Source of the DNA: an uncultured Bacteroidota bacterium
GTDB taxonomy: Bacteria > Bacteroidota > Bacteroidia > Flavobacteriales > Flavobacteriaceae
Length of the DNA: 64,000 nt
Reading direction: 5' to 3'
Assembly (NCBI GenBank): GCA_902609035.1
Contig: CACLQG010000004.1
Coordinates: 1-64,000, forward strand
Shown: positions 9,475 to 18,637 of the stretch, piece after piece
Position numbering within the stretch: position 1 is the stretch's first letter
Layout of the letters: each line of letters opens with the position of its first letter
Translations under genes and position numbers: made by a program
Notes under the pieces: model-generated
Database searches by the model: none
Told to the model about the DNA's origin: nothing
What the model saw: only the letters and a program-made list of their open reading frames with translations

Positions 9475-9584
9475 TATAGAAAGTGTTTTTGCGAATGTAA
9501 TTATTAAAAAATTCCTGTAAGAATTGGGTTTTAAAAATTTGTTAACAAGCACAGTACCGCCTATTATTTAGTAATTTTATAACC

Positions 9585-10118
9585 ATGCGAAAACTAAAAA
9601 ATAGCGAACTGATCCGCAAGTCGGTAACCGATTTCAAGCAAGCCCCCAAGACCCCAATGATTTTGATCCTTGACGATGTACGCAGCTTGAATAACATCGG
9701 CTCAATTTTCAGGGCTGCCGATGCTTTTTTAATCGAAAAAATCTTCCTCTGCGGTATCACCGCTTGCCCTCCACACAAAGATATTCACAAAACAGCACTG
9801 GGAGCCACCGAATCTGTGGACTGGGAATATCAAAAAGAGGCCAAGGAAACTGTAAAACAACTGCAATTGCAAGGGGTAAAGGTTTATGCCATCGAACAAG
9901 CAAAACAGGCCCTTTCACTTGAATATTTTGAAGTCATCAAAGAGGATAAATATGCTTTTGTTCTGGGAAACGAGGTCAAAGGTGTGTCTCAGTTCACCGT
10001 GGACCAATGCGATGGAGTAATCGAAATTCCACAAGAGGGTACGAAACACTCTTTAAACATCTCTATAGCAACTGGGATAGTCCTTTGGGATTTTTATCAA
10101 AAGTTTAAAAAGCCTTGA
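9585..10118 (+). CDS. SpoU/TrmH-family RNA 2'-O-ribose methyltransferase
   Basis: A SAM-dependent methyltransferase of the SPOUT class (177 aa) that methylates the ribose of a tRNA or rRNA nucleotide. The three SpoU motifs are visible: motif 1 LNNIGSIFRAAD, motif 2 FVLGNEVKGV and motif 3 IPQEGTKHSLNISIATGIVLW (its key residues are Pro, His, Ser, Leu, Asn). There is no N-terminal RNA-binding extension, so it resembles TrmH/TrmL-sized enzymes; the exact substrate cannot be told. It is divergent from mutS and convergent with folK-dNK, overlapping that gene's 3' end by 14 bases. Confidence 0.88.
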   Translation: MRKLKNSELIRKSVTDFKQAPKTPMILILDDVRSLNNIGSIFRAADAFLIEKIFLCGITACPPHKDIHKTALGATESVDWEYQKEAKETVKQLQLQGVKVYAIEQAKQALSLEYFEVIKEDKYAFVLGNEVKGVSQFTVDQCDGVIEIPQEGTKHSLNISIATGIVLWDFYQKFKKP

Positions 10119-11214
10119 TCCGTTGTAGTATAATCTGATAAGCCCTTTCATCATTTACAAAATCTAAATCTGTAAGGTCTATTTTTTGATAGCGAAAGGG
10201 CAATCCCAATTGGATGAAATTTTGATAACCCACCTCAATTTTTTTAAGATAATAAGGAGAAATATTCTGTTCATAGGGCCTGCCCCTACTTTTGATCTGT
10301 TGCTTTATTTTTTTAAGTGGCTGATGGAGAAAAATTACCTTTTGAAAAACAAACTCTTCCCCTACCCACTGATCGTAATTTTTTTTAAAATCTTTATAAT
10401 CCAAAAAACTAAGATTGATTTTGGCAAAAATCAAGGATTTGAACAATGAATGATCTGTTACCCCTATTTTTTTTGGAATCTCCCCTTTAAAAAACTCCCT
10501 AAATTGATGATATCTGTCGGCTAAAAAATAGTTTTCCAAGGGAAGGGCAAACCGCTCAGGTTGATCGTAAAATTTTTCGAGATAAGGATTTTGGGTGAAG
10601 TTTTCCAATAGAGCAGGAACATTATAATCTTTAGCTATTTTTTTAGCGAGTGAGGTTTTTCCCACACCAATATTACCTTCAAAAACCAATATTTGATCCT
10701 TTATAAATAAATCTGGAGACCATTTTTTTAATGGTATTTTTTGAGGAGAAGACGAATCAGGGCAAATCTTTGACAAATCTAACATGCTCTTTCCCAATTT
10801 GGGGTGGACAAAATCGGGGGCCAATTCGCACATGGGAAACAAAATAAAATTCCGCAACTCCAGACAAGGATGCGGCAAGTTAAATCCTTCTACTTCAATA
10901 ATTTGATTCTCATAAAATAATAAATCCAAGTCGATATTTCGGGATTTATATACCCCATCTGGAGACCTTACACGACCCATTTGCTGTTCTATTTTTAGCA
11001 AATTGTTTAACACTTGAAGCGGCTGCAGTTCAGTTTCAATTCCTATGCAAGCATTCAGAAAATCCGGACCGTCAAAGCCCCACGAAAGAGTCTCATAGAG
11101 AGATGACAAATCGATTAAAACCCCTATATCTTTTTGAATTCGAACGACTGCCCCTTGGATATTCCCCAGGCGGTCATCCTTGTTTGATCCTAGTGAAATA
11201 TATGCTTTATTCAT
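10105..11214 (-). CDS. folK: Fusion of HPPK (FolK) and deoxynucleoside kinase
   Basis: A 369-aa two-domain protein. Residues 1 to about 160 are 6-hydroxymethyl-7,8-dihydropterin pyrophosphokinase of folate synthesis (AYISLGSNKDDR, ETLSWGFDGPDFLNAC, the signature RSRNIDLDLLFY in the form KSRNIDLDLLFY, LPHPCLELRNFIL). About 185-369 is a deoxynucleoside kinase with P-loop FEGNIGVGKTSLAKK, LLENFTQNPYLEKFY and an arginine-containing lid (KSRGRPYEQNISPYYL). The fusion is frequent in Bacteroidota. I start at ATG 11214 (MNKAYISLGSN), not at 11271, because HPPK begins directly with this strand. It is divergent from sppA. Confidence 0.93.
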   Translation of the reverse strand: MNKAYISLGSNKDDRLGNIQGAVVRIQKDIGVLIDLSSLYETLSWGFDGPDFLNACIGIETELQPLQVLNNLLKIEQQMGRVRSPDGVYKSRNIDLDLLFYENQIIEVEGFNLPHPCLELRNFILFPMCELAPDFVHPKLGKSMLDLSKICPDSSSPQKIPLKKWSPDLFIKDQILVFEGNIGVGKTSLAKKIAKDYNVPALLENFTQNPYLEKFYDQPERFALPLENYFLADRYHQFREFFKGEIPKKIGVTDHSLFKSLIFAKINLSFLDYKDFKKNYDQWVGEEFVFQKVIFLHQPLKKIKQQIKSRGRPYEQNISPYYLKKIEVGYQNFIQLGLPFRYQKIDLTDLDFVNDERAYQIILQRIKAF

Positions 11215-11256
11215 TTTAATCCTATGGTAAATTTCGTAAAACAATTTCACAAACCC

Positions 11257-11264
11257 TATCTTTG
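11257..11264 (+). promoter_or_regulatory. Bacteroidota -7 promoter box before sppA
   Basis: TATCTTTG is a perfect TAnnTTTG match, with a weak TTTC element about 21 bases upstream and the sppA ATG 18 bases downstream. The TTG of this box is itself an in-frame alternative start for sppA, so the ATG at 11283 is the better start. Confidence 0.45.
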
Positions 11265-11282
11265 AAAACAAAATCCGCAGAC

Positions 11283-13037
11283 ATGAATTTCTTCAAAAGT
11301 TTTTTGGCATCCTTCATTGGAACCATTTTAGCGTTGGGACTATTAACGATTTTCTTTTTTATGGGTATCGCTACCATTGCCACCTCTATAAATTTTCAAA
11401 AGAATCAGGGTACTTGGGTCAGTGAAAATAGTGTCTTAGAATTGGACCTCAATTCAGTAGTCTCAGATAGGAGTCCAAAGTTTAATCAACTTAAGAGCTT
11501 TTCGGATTTTGGCACTGTAATAGCTGGAATGGATAAAATTTTAGGAAGTATCAACAAGGCCAAGGAGGATGACAAGATCAAAGGAATCAAGTTACGATCT
11601 GGCTTTATCAGCTCAGGCTGGGCACAGGCCAGAGAAATCAGAAAAGCCCTTGCTGAATTCAAGACCTCAGGCAAGTTCATCTATGCCTACTCAGATTTTA
11701 TGTCACAAAAAGGATACTATGTGAGTTCTGTAGCTGACAGTATTTTTATGAATCCTCTAGGGGTAATGGAGCTTAAAGGCCTCTCTTCAGAAGTACTTTA
11801 TTATGAGGATTTCCAAAATCAATACGGTATCAAAATGGAAGTGATCCGCCATGGAAAATACAAAAGCGCCGTGGAGCCCTATTTACAAGATCAAATGAGT
11901 TTAGAAAATCGCACACAAATACAAGGCCTGCTGAATGCGGTATGGGGAACCCTTAGAGATGAGGTGTCCGAAAGTAGGGGGTTGGCATCCAATAAAATCG
12001 ATGCTCTGGCTAATGACTTGGTCATCACAGATGCTGGGGAGGCTTTGGCGCAAGGACTTATTGACGGTTTGATCTATGAAAAGGGTTTTGAAAATAAAAT
12101 TAAGGCAGCTCTTGAAATTGATGCAGCGGAAGAGTACAAAGTAATTAGCTTCAATAAAATAAACGTTCGAATCAAAGAGTATAACAAGGAAATAACCGAC
12201 CGTATTGCCATCGTCTATGCCCAAGGGCCCATATTGTACACCGAAGGGAGTGAGGAAATCATTGGAAAAGAATCCATCAATAAAGCTTTTGAAGAAATAT
12301 TGGACAGTAAAAAAATTAAAGCAGTTGTCTTGCGCATAGACTCCCCTGGAGGGGATGCAATGAGTTCAGAAATCATACTCAATGCCTCAAGAGCGCTAAA
12401 AGGTAAAAAGCCTTTTGTGGTTTCTATGGGCAACGTCGCTGCCTCTGGAGGCTATTACATAGCATGCTTGGCCGATAGAATTTTTGCAGAACCCATGACG
12501 ATCACAGGTTCCATTGGTGTATTGGCCGCCTTTCCCAACATAAGGGGTATAGCCGATAAAATAGGCATAAATGCAGAGCAGGTAATGACCCATGACAATG
12601 CTATGGGTTATAGTGTTTTTGAACCCCTAAGCGGTGGATTTAAAAAAAGTACAATAGCCACCATCGAAAAAGTATATCATACATTCAAATCACGTGTAGC
12701 AGAGGGAAGATCTCTGAGCATGGAAGTAGTAGAGGAAATTGCTCAAGGTAGGGTATGGTCTGGAAAAGAAGCAATTCAAGTAGGATTGGTGGATGCCTTA
12801 GGCGGACTGAAAGAGGCCATCAAAGCCGCAGCAGAATTGGCAGAAATTGAAAACTACAACTTGGTGGATTATCCCAAATATGAAGACAATTTGGAAAGTA
12901 TATTCTTTGATGCCTTTGCTAAAGCCAAAACAAAACTATTACAACACCCTATAGAAAAATACTCCTCAGAATTTATCGAACTTAGCCAGCTAGAAGGAAT
13001 CCAAACCAGAGTTCCTTATTCGATTAAAATGGAATAA
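11283..13037 (+). CDS. sppA: Signal peptide peptidase SppA, 67K type
   Basis: A membrane-anchored serine protease of family S49 that digests cleaved signal peptides at the periplasmic face. It is 584 aa, a long form with two tandem S49 domains. An N-terminal membrane segment (LASFIGTILALGLLTIFFFMG) is visible. The catalytic Lys lies in the first domain (RHGKYKSAVEPY), and the nucleophile Ser in the second (GNVAASGGYYIA), as in E. coli SppA. RIDSPGGD also fits the family. The start is the ATG at 11283. The stop codon directly abuts the yhhQ ATG, so sppA, yhhQ and the rluF-like gene form an operon. Confidence 0.93.
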   Translation: MNFFKSFLASFIGTILALGLLTIFFFMGIATIATSINFQKNQGTWVSENSVLELDLNSVVSDRSPKFNQLKSFSDFGTVIAGMDKILGSINKAKEDDKIKGIKLRSGFISSGWAQAREIRKALAEFKTSGKFIYAYSDFMSQKGYYVSSVADSIFMNPLGVMELKGLSSEVLYYEDFQNQYGIKMEVIRHGKYKSAVEPYLQDQMSLENRTQIQGLLNAVWGTLRDEVSESRGLASNKIDALANDLVITDAGEALAQGLIDGLIYEKGFENKIKAALEIDAAEEYKVISFNKINVRIKEYNKEITDRIAIVYAQGPILYTEGSEEIIGKESINKAFEEILDSKKIKAVVLRIDSPGGDAMSSEIILNASRALKGKKPFVVSMGNVAASGGYYIACLADRIFAEPMTITGSIGVLAAFPNIRGIADKIGINAEQVMTHDNAMGYSVFEPLSGGFKKSTIATIEKVYHTFKSRVAEGRSLSMEVVEEIAQGRVWSGKEAIQVGLVDALGGLKEAIKAAAELAEIENYNLVDYPKYEDNLESIFFDAFAKAKTKLLQHPIEKYSSEFIELSQLEGIQTRVPYSIKME

Positions 13038-13739
13038 ATGAAACCACAACAGCGGCAGCTCGCGGCCAAGATTTATCTATATTTCGCTGCTTTGTTCATT
13101 ACCTCACTGGTAGTGTCAAATCTAATTTTTCAAAAGTTTTTTTACTGGTACCCCTTTAAAGGTGAAATTTTTGGAAGTAGATTATTCGAGCTATCAGTTG
13201 GTATCTTGCCTTACCCCCTCACCTTTTTAATCACCGATTTGATTTCTGAAATCTATGGAAAAAAAGCCGCCAATCGTGTCGTTACAGCTGGCATATTTGC
13301 CTCTTTCTTTTCGATAGGGATATTACTAGTGGCAGATTATGTACCTGCTTTGGAAAGTTCACCTGTTGACGATGCCACGTTCACTAAAGTGTTTTCACTT
13401 TCCCCCTTAGCGGTTTTGGCGTCTATGATTGCTTATTTGTTCGCTCAGTTCTTCGATATAAAGATTTACCATTATTGGAAAAAATTAACCCAAGGGAAAA
13501 TGCTGTGGTTACGGAATAACTTCTCTACTTTTACCTCACAGTTTTTAGATACTTTTTCTGTAGTACTCTTGCTTAGCGTTTTTGGAATTTTACCTTGGGA
13601 TTTGTTTATGGGATTGGTGATTTCTGGATTTGTTTTTAAAGTTATTGTAGCCGCATTGGATACCCCACTACTTTACTTGTTTGTATGGATCTTCAGAAAA
13701 AAATTTGACTTAAAACCGGGGGAAGAAATCAAGCTATAA
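13038..13739 (+). CDS. yhhQ: Queuosine precursor transporter (YhhQ/DUF165)
   Basis: An inner-membrane protein (233 aa, about six hydrophobic segments) of the vitamin uptake transporter family that imports 7-cyano-7-deazaguanine or related queuosine precursors. Family hallmarks: VSNLIFQKFF near the N-terminus, PYPLTFLITDLISEIYGKK and the late segment LRNNFSTFTSQFLDT. The ATG follows the sppA stop without any gap, and the pseudouridine synthase gene starts 1 base after its stop. Queuosine and pseudouridine are both RNA modifications. Confidence 0.88.
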   Translation: MKPQQRQLAAKIYLYFAALFITSLVVSNLIFQKFFYWYPFKGEIFGSRLFELSVGILPYPLTFLITDLISEIYGKKAANRVVTAGIFASFFSIGILLVADYVPALESSPVDDATFTKVFSLSPLAVLASMIAYLFAQFFDIKIYHYWKKLTQGKMLWLRNNFSTFTSQFLDTFSVVLLLSVFGILPWDLFMGLVISGFVFKVIVAALDTPLLYLFVWIFRKKFDLKPGEEIKL

Positions 13740-13740
13740 A

Positions 13741-14469
13741 TTGGAAAATCCTAGCCTTACCCGAATCAATAAATACCTTAGTGAAATAGGCTACTGCTCA
13801 AGACGGGAGGCAGATCGTTTGATCGAAGCTGGAAGGGTTTTGGTCAATGGAAAAAAAGCTGAAATGGGAGTTAAAGTTAGTCCAGATGACAAGATTTCTG
13901 TCAATGGAGAAATGCTCAACCAATCCAAAAACAAAAATGTTTATCTGGCTTTCAATAAACCCAAAGGCATTGTATGCACCACCGATAGCCGTGTGGAAAA
14001 AGACAACATTATTGACTTTATCAATTATCCGAAAAGAATTTTTCCCATCGGAAGGTTGGACAAACCCAGTGAGGGACTGATATTTTTGACCAACGATGGG
14101 GACATTGTCAATAAAATACTACGTGCCCGCAACAATCACGAGAAAGAATACATTGTTACAGTCAACAAACCCATCACCAAAGATTTGATCAATAAAATGA
14201 GTAATGGTGTTCCCATTTTGGATAAAGTTTCGAGAAAGTGTTTTGTGAAACAAACCCATAAAAACCAGTTCAGAATCATTTTGACCCAAGGATTGAATAG
14301 ACAAATCCGCAGGATGTGTGAGTACTTGAATTACAAGGTAACCAATCTTAAAAGGGTGCGGATCATGAATATAAAACTGGATGTAAAAGTGGGAAAATGG
14401 CGCTACCTCAAACCAGAGGAATTAATGAAACTCAACCAACTACTTAACGAATCTTCAAAAACTGTCTAG
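13741..14469 (+). CDS. rluF: 23S rRNA/tRNA pseudouridine synthase, RluF-like
   Basis: An enzyme of the RsuA/RluB/E/F family that converts a specific uridine to pseudouridine. 242 aa: an N-terminal S4 RNA-binding domain (INKYLSEIGYCSRREADRLI), then the catalytic core with Asp in GRLDKPSEGLIFLTNDG and the late motif LTQGLNRQIRRMCEYL. The set YLAFNKPKGIVCTTD and KKCF-like region best resembles RluF (U2604 of 23S rRNA in E. coli). The TTG at 13741 is used because the S4 domain begins only a few residues later and no ATG is available. It is the third gene of the sppA operon. Confidence 0.85.
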   Translation: MENPSLTRINKYLSEIGYCSRREADRLIEAGRVLVNGKKAEMGVKVSPDDKISVNGEMLNQSKNKNVYLAFNKPKGIVCTTDSRVEKDNIIDFINYPKRIFPIGRLDKPSEGLIFLTNDGDIVNKILRARNNHEKEYIVTVNKPITKDLINKMSNGVPILDKVSRKCFVKQTHKNQFRIILTQGLNRQIRRMCEYLNYKVTNLKRVRIMNIKLDVKVGKWRYLKPEELMKLNQLLNESSKTV

Positions 14470-15039
14470 ACTCATCTTTCTGACTTATTCAATAAAATAA
14501 TTAAAAATTTCGAAAGTTAATGATGGCCAAGAATTTGAAATATGATCTAAGTATCCTTAATTCTGAAGTAACCTGTGGTATTATTTTTTAAACCTCCTCC
14601 ATATTCTGACAAAACCAATCGGATATTTTCATTATTTGAGTTCATTTTTTTATGTACAAATTCTTGAGTTAATCATTGGATCTGAACTATTTGACGCTAA
14701 AAATACGAATGCCAAAACTCTCATGTGTATTAATTTTTTGAGTTTAAAAATCAAAACTACTGGGAATAAATAAAACATAATAGATAACCGAAAAAAAACT
14801 TTGGGCGGTGAGTGTAATAATTGGGAATATTGGTCAACCCAGAAATAATGAATTGTATCCTAAAAACAGACCTTTCTCGATTGATATTCTTAAATAGTTT
14901 TAAGGATCGATTGGTGGGTGCTTCATAAATCAGAAATCGAGTTTCTATAGAATCGAGTAGGCAAAGTCATTGTAAAGAATGGAGATTATAGCTTGGCTGA
15001 AGCATAATTTTGATTCATTTTGGACCTTATAATAGAAAA
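14470..15039. other. 570-base intergenic region with no recognised gene
   Basis: An AT-rich stretch between two converging transcription units (rluF-like + and DUF2797 -). I found no convincing open frame, tRNA or long hairpin. A short direct repeat AATCGAGT occurs twice around 14935-14960. It may hold degraded sequence or an unrecognised small RNA. Confidence 0.4.
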
Positions 15040-15831
15040 CTAACTTATATTTATTTCCACTAATGTACCTTCATTTGAACGAATATTGTAAACCGTTTGA
15101 TCCTCAAATATTAAGTACTGTCCCTTTATTCCTTTTAGCACACCTGTAAAAGTATTTTCTTTCTCCAAGTTTAAACTTTGAACCTTTCTAGGATATTGCA
15201 AAACTGGAAATTTTAATTCAATAATCTCGTGATCTCGAACGAGGTGTTGTTTTAACTCCTTGGGTAAACCATCGATAGCTTGATTAATGGCCTTATGCCA
15301 CTGGACTTCCTCGTAGTCATTTTGTAACATTTTACGCCAATTCGTCTTGTCCGAGAAATATTTTTTTAGACTTACCTCAGCAATACCTGCCAAATAACGA
15401 TTAGGGACTTCCAAAATTCCTACGGCTTGATGAGCGCCTTGGTCAATCCATCTCGTGGGAATCTGACTCTTACGGGTAACGCCCACTTTGAGGTGACTGC
15501 TGAGTGCTAAATAAACCCAATGCGGTTGTAACTGAACTTTTTTTTCATATTCCAAGTCTCGGTCCTCCTTTCCCAAATGGGCTTTACTTAATTCTGGTCG
15601 CATCACCCAGTCTCCCGCAGAAGGAATTTCAAAAAAACAATTTTTACAAAAACCCTGTCGGAAAATAGGTTTTGAATCTTGACAACATAAACATTGAGTT
15701 CCAACAAAATCTAGTTTGATAGTTTCATCCAAGAATTGATTTGCCTCAAAAAAGTCATTTTCAAAATTAAGAAAGTAACGAATAGGCTCTCCAATTTCCG
15801 TAATCATTTTCTTTAAAACTCCTTTGAACAT
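15040..15831 (-). CDS. DUF2797 family protein, putative zinc and GIY-YIG-like
   Basis: A 263-aa conserved protein of unknown function. It has a Cys cluster CLCC...C..C (QCLCCQDSKP, FCKNCFFEIP) that probably binds zinc. The central part VYLALSSHLKVGVTRK followed by IPTRWIDQGAHQAVG resembles the strand-helix layout of GIY-YIG domains (Tyr, Gly-Val, Arg); the fold and any nuclease activity are inference. The start at ATG 15831 (MFKGVLKKMITEIGEPI) is chosen over 15975, because the upstream extension overlaps the divergent GH3 promoter and gene. It is divergent from the GH3-family gene. Confidence 0.75.
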   Translation of the reverse strand: MFKGVLKKMITEIGEPIRYFLNFENDFFEANQFLDETIKLDFVGTQCLCCQDSKPIFRQGFCKNCFFEIPSAGDWVMRPELSKAHLGKEDRDLEYEKKVQLQPHWVYLALSSHLKVGVTRKSQIPTRWIDQGAHQAVGILEVPNRYLAGIAEVSLKKYFSDKTNWRKMLQNDYEEVQWHKAINQAIDGLPKELKQHLVRDHEIIELKFPVLQYPRKVQSLNLEKENTFTGVLKGIKGQYLIFEDQTVYNIRSNEGTLVEINIS

Positions 15832-15856
15832 GTTTTGTCTAAAGTTTATACTTTTG
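15823..15856 (+). promoter_or_regulatory. Putative promoter of the GH3-family gene
   Basis: A -33 TTTG (15823-15826) and a perfect -7 box TACTTTTG (15849-15856) separated by 22 bases, with the ATG 23 bases further on. The spacing is slightly long. The element overlaps the start codon of the divergent DUF2797 gene. Confidence 0.4.
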
Positions 15857-15879
15857 TTTTTAAAGATACATATATTATT

Positions 15880-17400
15880 ATGCCAATTCCCCTTTTCAAT
15901 TCTGTCGCATCTTGGTTTCTTAAGAAGCGAATTCATCAGATGGAATTGTTTATGAAGTATCCCAACGAAGTACAACAGGAATTGTTATATGGTCTTTTGA
16001 ATAGTGCCACTAAAACTGAACTAGGAAAATCAAATGATTTTGATTCTATTAAAAATTATAACGACTTCAAGAACCGTTTACCCATAGTATCTTACGAAGA
16101 TATTGTTGATCAAATAGAACGGTGCAGAAAAGGAGAGCAAAATATTTTCTGGCCCACTAATATCAAATGGTTTGCCAAATCTAGCGGCACTACCAATGCT
16201 AAAAGTAAATTCATTCCCATAAGTCACGAGTCACTAGAAGATTGTCATTACAAGGCAGGAAAAGACATGCTTTCTATATATTACAACAACAATGAAGAGG
16301 CTCAAATCTTGGCGGGAAAATGTTTACGATTAGGTGGTAGCAGCGAATTGTATCAAAATACGGATACTTATTTCGGGGACCTTTCGGCGATTATAATTGA
16401 TAACCTTCCCTTTTGGGCGGAGCTTGGAAGTACGCCCAGTCACAAAGTGTCCCTCATGTCTGAATGGGAGACAAAAATGGAGGCCATTATCAAAGAAACA
16501 TTGGAGGAGCGTGTAACTAGCCTAGCGGGAGTGCCCTCTTGGATGCTTGTTTTGTTGCAAAATGTATTGAAAAAAAAGCAAAAAGCCACTATCACCGAAG
16601 TCTGGCCTATGGTAGAGGTGTACTTCCATGGAGGGGTAAGTTTTCATCCCTACCGAAAGCAATTTGAAAATTTGTTCAAGGGAATTGATCTCAAATTTTT
16701 TGAAATTTATAATGCCTCTGAGGGGTTTTTTGGAATGCAATATCAAAATAACTCTAATGAACTGTTACTGATGCTGGATTATGGTATTTTTTATGAATTT
16801 ATACCCATGGATAAGTCTGAACGAGATGAAACGGAGACAATCATTCCTCTAAGTGAAGTAGAATTGAGAAAAAACTATGCAATGGTAATCACGACCAATT
16901 CAGGATTGTGGCGTTATAAAATTGGAGATACTATAAAATTCACAAACTTGAGTCCCTACAGAATTCAAATCACTGGAAGAACAAAAAATCACATCAATGT
17001 ATTTGGTGAGGAGTTGATGATTGAAAATGCAGAGTTAGCACTGAGCAAAGCTGCTAGAGCTATGGATTTGAGTATTGTAGACTATACGGCTGCTCCCATC
17101 TTTATGGAGACAGATAGAAAAGGGGGACACCAATGGTTGATTGAATTCAAAATTCCACCCAAGGATAGGCAGCGATTTACAAACTTACTCGATCAATTTT
17201 TAAAAGATGAAAACTCTGATTATGAAGCTAAAAGATACAAAAATATGACCCTCTCACTGCCCAAACTGGACATCGCTAAAAAAAACCTATTTTATAATTG
17301 GATGGCACAAAAAAAAAAATTAGGGGGGCAACACAAGGTTCCAAGACTATCCAATAAAAGAGATTTATTAGAAGAACTACTTAAAATAAATAATCAGTAA
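15880..17400 (+). CDS. GH3 auxin-responsive-promoter family adenylating enzyme
   Basis: A 506-aa member of the GH3 family. Plant members adenylate acyl acids such as jasmonate or indole-acetate and conjugate them to amino acids; the bacterial role is unknown. ATP/AMP-binding motifs are present: KSSGTTNAKSKFIPIS (phosphate loop), YNASEGFFGMQ (adenine-binding) and LWRYKIGDTIKF. The C-terminal lid domain follows (ITGRTKNHINVFGEELM). Length fits plant GH3 proteins (about 580) minus extensions. The start ATG 15880 (MPIPLFNSVASW) is preferred over TTG 15835, since it follows the promoter. It is convergent with clpX. The substrate cannot be deduced. Confidence 0.82.
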   Translation: MPIPLFNSVASWFLKKRIHQMELFMKYPNEVQQELLYGLLNSATKTELGKSNDFDSIKNYNDFKNRLPIVSYEDIVDQIERCRKGEQNIFWPTNIKWFAKSSGTTNAKSKFIPISHESLEDCHYKAGKDMLSIYYNNNEEAQILAGKCLRLGGSSELYQNTDTYFGDLSAIIIDNLPFWAELGSTPSHKVSLMSEWETKMEAIIKETLEERVTSLAGVPSWMLVLLQNVLKKKQKATITEVWPMVEVYFHGGVSFHPYRKQFENLFKGIDLKFFEIYNASEGFFGMQYQNNSNELLLMLDYGIFYEFIPMDKSERDETETIIPLSEVELRKNYAMVITTNSGLWRYKIGDTIKFTNLSPYRIQITGRTKNHINVFGEELMIENAELALSKAARAMDLSIVDYTAAPIFMETDRKGGHQWLIEFKIPPKDRQRFTNLLDQFLKDENSDYEAKRYKNMTLSLPKLDIAKKNLFYNWMAQKKKLGGQHKVPRLSNKRDLLEELLKINNQ

Positions 17401-17401
17401 T

Positions 17402-18631
17402 TTAAGAAACAACTTTTAATGCAGGCAACTCAATTTTCGCAAGTCTTTGCTCAACATAGCTTTTAGTCACTTTCAGAGCGTTGACATCTGACTCAGGCAA
17501 TTCAAACATAGCTTCATTTAGTACTGCTTCACAAAGTGAGCGTAAACCTCTAGCTCCCAACTTGTATTCCAAAGCCTTATCAACTATAAAATCCAAGGCT
17601 CCTAGCGTAAAGGTTAACTCAATTCCGTCCATTTCAAACAATTGAATATATTGCTTTATCAATGCATTTTTGGGGGTAGTCAAAATGGTACTAAGTGTTT
17701 CTTTATCCAAAGGGTTCATATATGTTAGGACGGGTAAACGTCCAATGATTTCTGGGATTAACCCAAAAGACCTTATGTCTCGTGGAGTAATGTACTGCAA
17801 TACATTCTTAGCATCTACTTTTTCCAACTCCTTTTTGGTATTGTAACCTATGGCTTGTAAATTCAGACGCTTATTGATGGCACGTTCAATCCCATCAAAT
17901 GCCCCTCCAGCAATAAACAAAATATTGGAAGTGTCAACTTCAATAAATTTTTGATCGGGATGTTTTCTACCACCTTTTGGAGGTACATTTACTTTAGTAC
18001 CCTCCAGAAGTTTTAGAAGTGCTTGTTGGACGCCCTCTCCAGAAACATCTCGGGTAATAGAGGGATTGTCTCCCTTACGAGCAATTTTGTCTATTTCGTC
18101 AATAAATACAATTCCATACTGGGCCTTATCAATATCATAGTCAGCTGCTTGAAGTAATTTGGTAAGGATGCTTTCGACATCTTCACCTACATAACCTGCC
18201 TCGGTCAAAACCGTAGCATCAACAATTGCTAAGGGTACTTTGAGAAGTTTAGAAATAGTTTGTGCCAAAAGGGTTTTTCCTGTTCCCGTCTGACCTACCA
18301 AGATAACATTGCTCTTCTGGATTTCAATTTCACTTTTACCATTTAAGTGGTTAATGCGTTTATAGTGGTTGTATACCGCAACAGAAAGTATCTTTTTTGC
18401 AGATTCCTGACCGATTACATAATCGTCTAAAAAGGATTTGATTTTTTTGGGGGGATGTAACTCTAGGTCAAGCTTAGCCTCACCTTTTTCTTCGGTAGTT
18501 TCCTCCTTCACAATACCATAAGCTTGAAGAATACACTTATCACAGATATGAGCATCCAAACCCGCAATCAGCAATTGTGTTTGAGGTTTGGCTCTACCGC
18601 AAAAGGAGCAGTTTAATTTTTCTTTACTCAT
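17402..18631 (-). CDS. clpX: ATP-dependent Clp protease ATP-binding subunit ClpX
   Basis: A hexameric AAA+ unfoldase that feeds tagged or regulatory proteins into ClpP. 409 aa. The N-terminal zinc finger has Cys8, Cys11, Cys30 and Cys33 (CSFC...CDKC). Walker A is GQTGTGKT, Walker [11 protein letters not shown], and the ClpP-contacting IGF loop appears as IGY (QAIGYNT). Sensor 2 is in LGARGLRSL. It follows clpP by 6 bases in the tig-clpP-clpX operon, as in many bacteria. Confidence 0.97.
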   Translation of the reverse strand: MSKEKLNCSFCGRAKPQTQLLIAGLDAHICDKCILQAYGIVKEETTEEKGEAKLDLELHPPKKIKSFLDDYVIGQESAKKILSVAVYNHYKRINHLNGKSEIEIQKSNVILVGQTGTGKTLLAQTISKLLKVPLAIVDATVLTEAGYVGEDVESILTKLLQAADYDIDKAQYGIVFIDEIDKIARKGDNPSITRDVSGEGVQQALLKLLEGTKVNVPPKGGRKHPDQKFIEVDTSNILFIAGGAFDGIERAINKRLNLQAIGYNTKKELEKVDAKNVLQYITPRDIRSFGLIPEIIGRLPVLTYMNPLDKETLSTILTTPKNALIKQYIQLFEMDGIELTFTLGALDFIVDKALEYKLGARGLRSLCEAVLNEAMFELPESDVNALKVTKSYVEQRLAKIELPALKVVS

Positions 18632-18637
18632 TTTATT

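Noticed and set aside
14935..14960. Direct repeat AATCGAGT twice in the 570-base gap
   Set aside because: Only 8 bases and two copies; likely chance.
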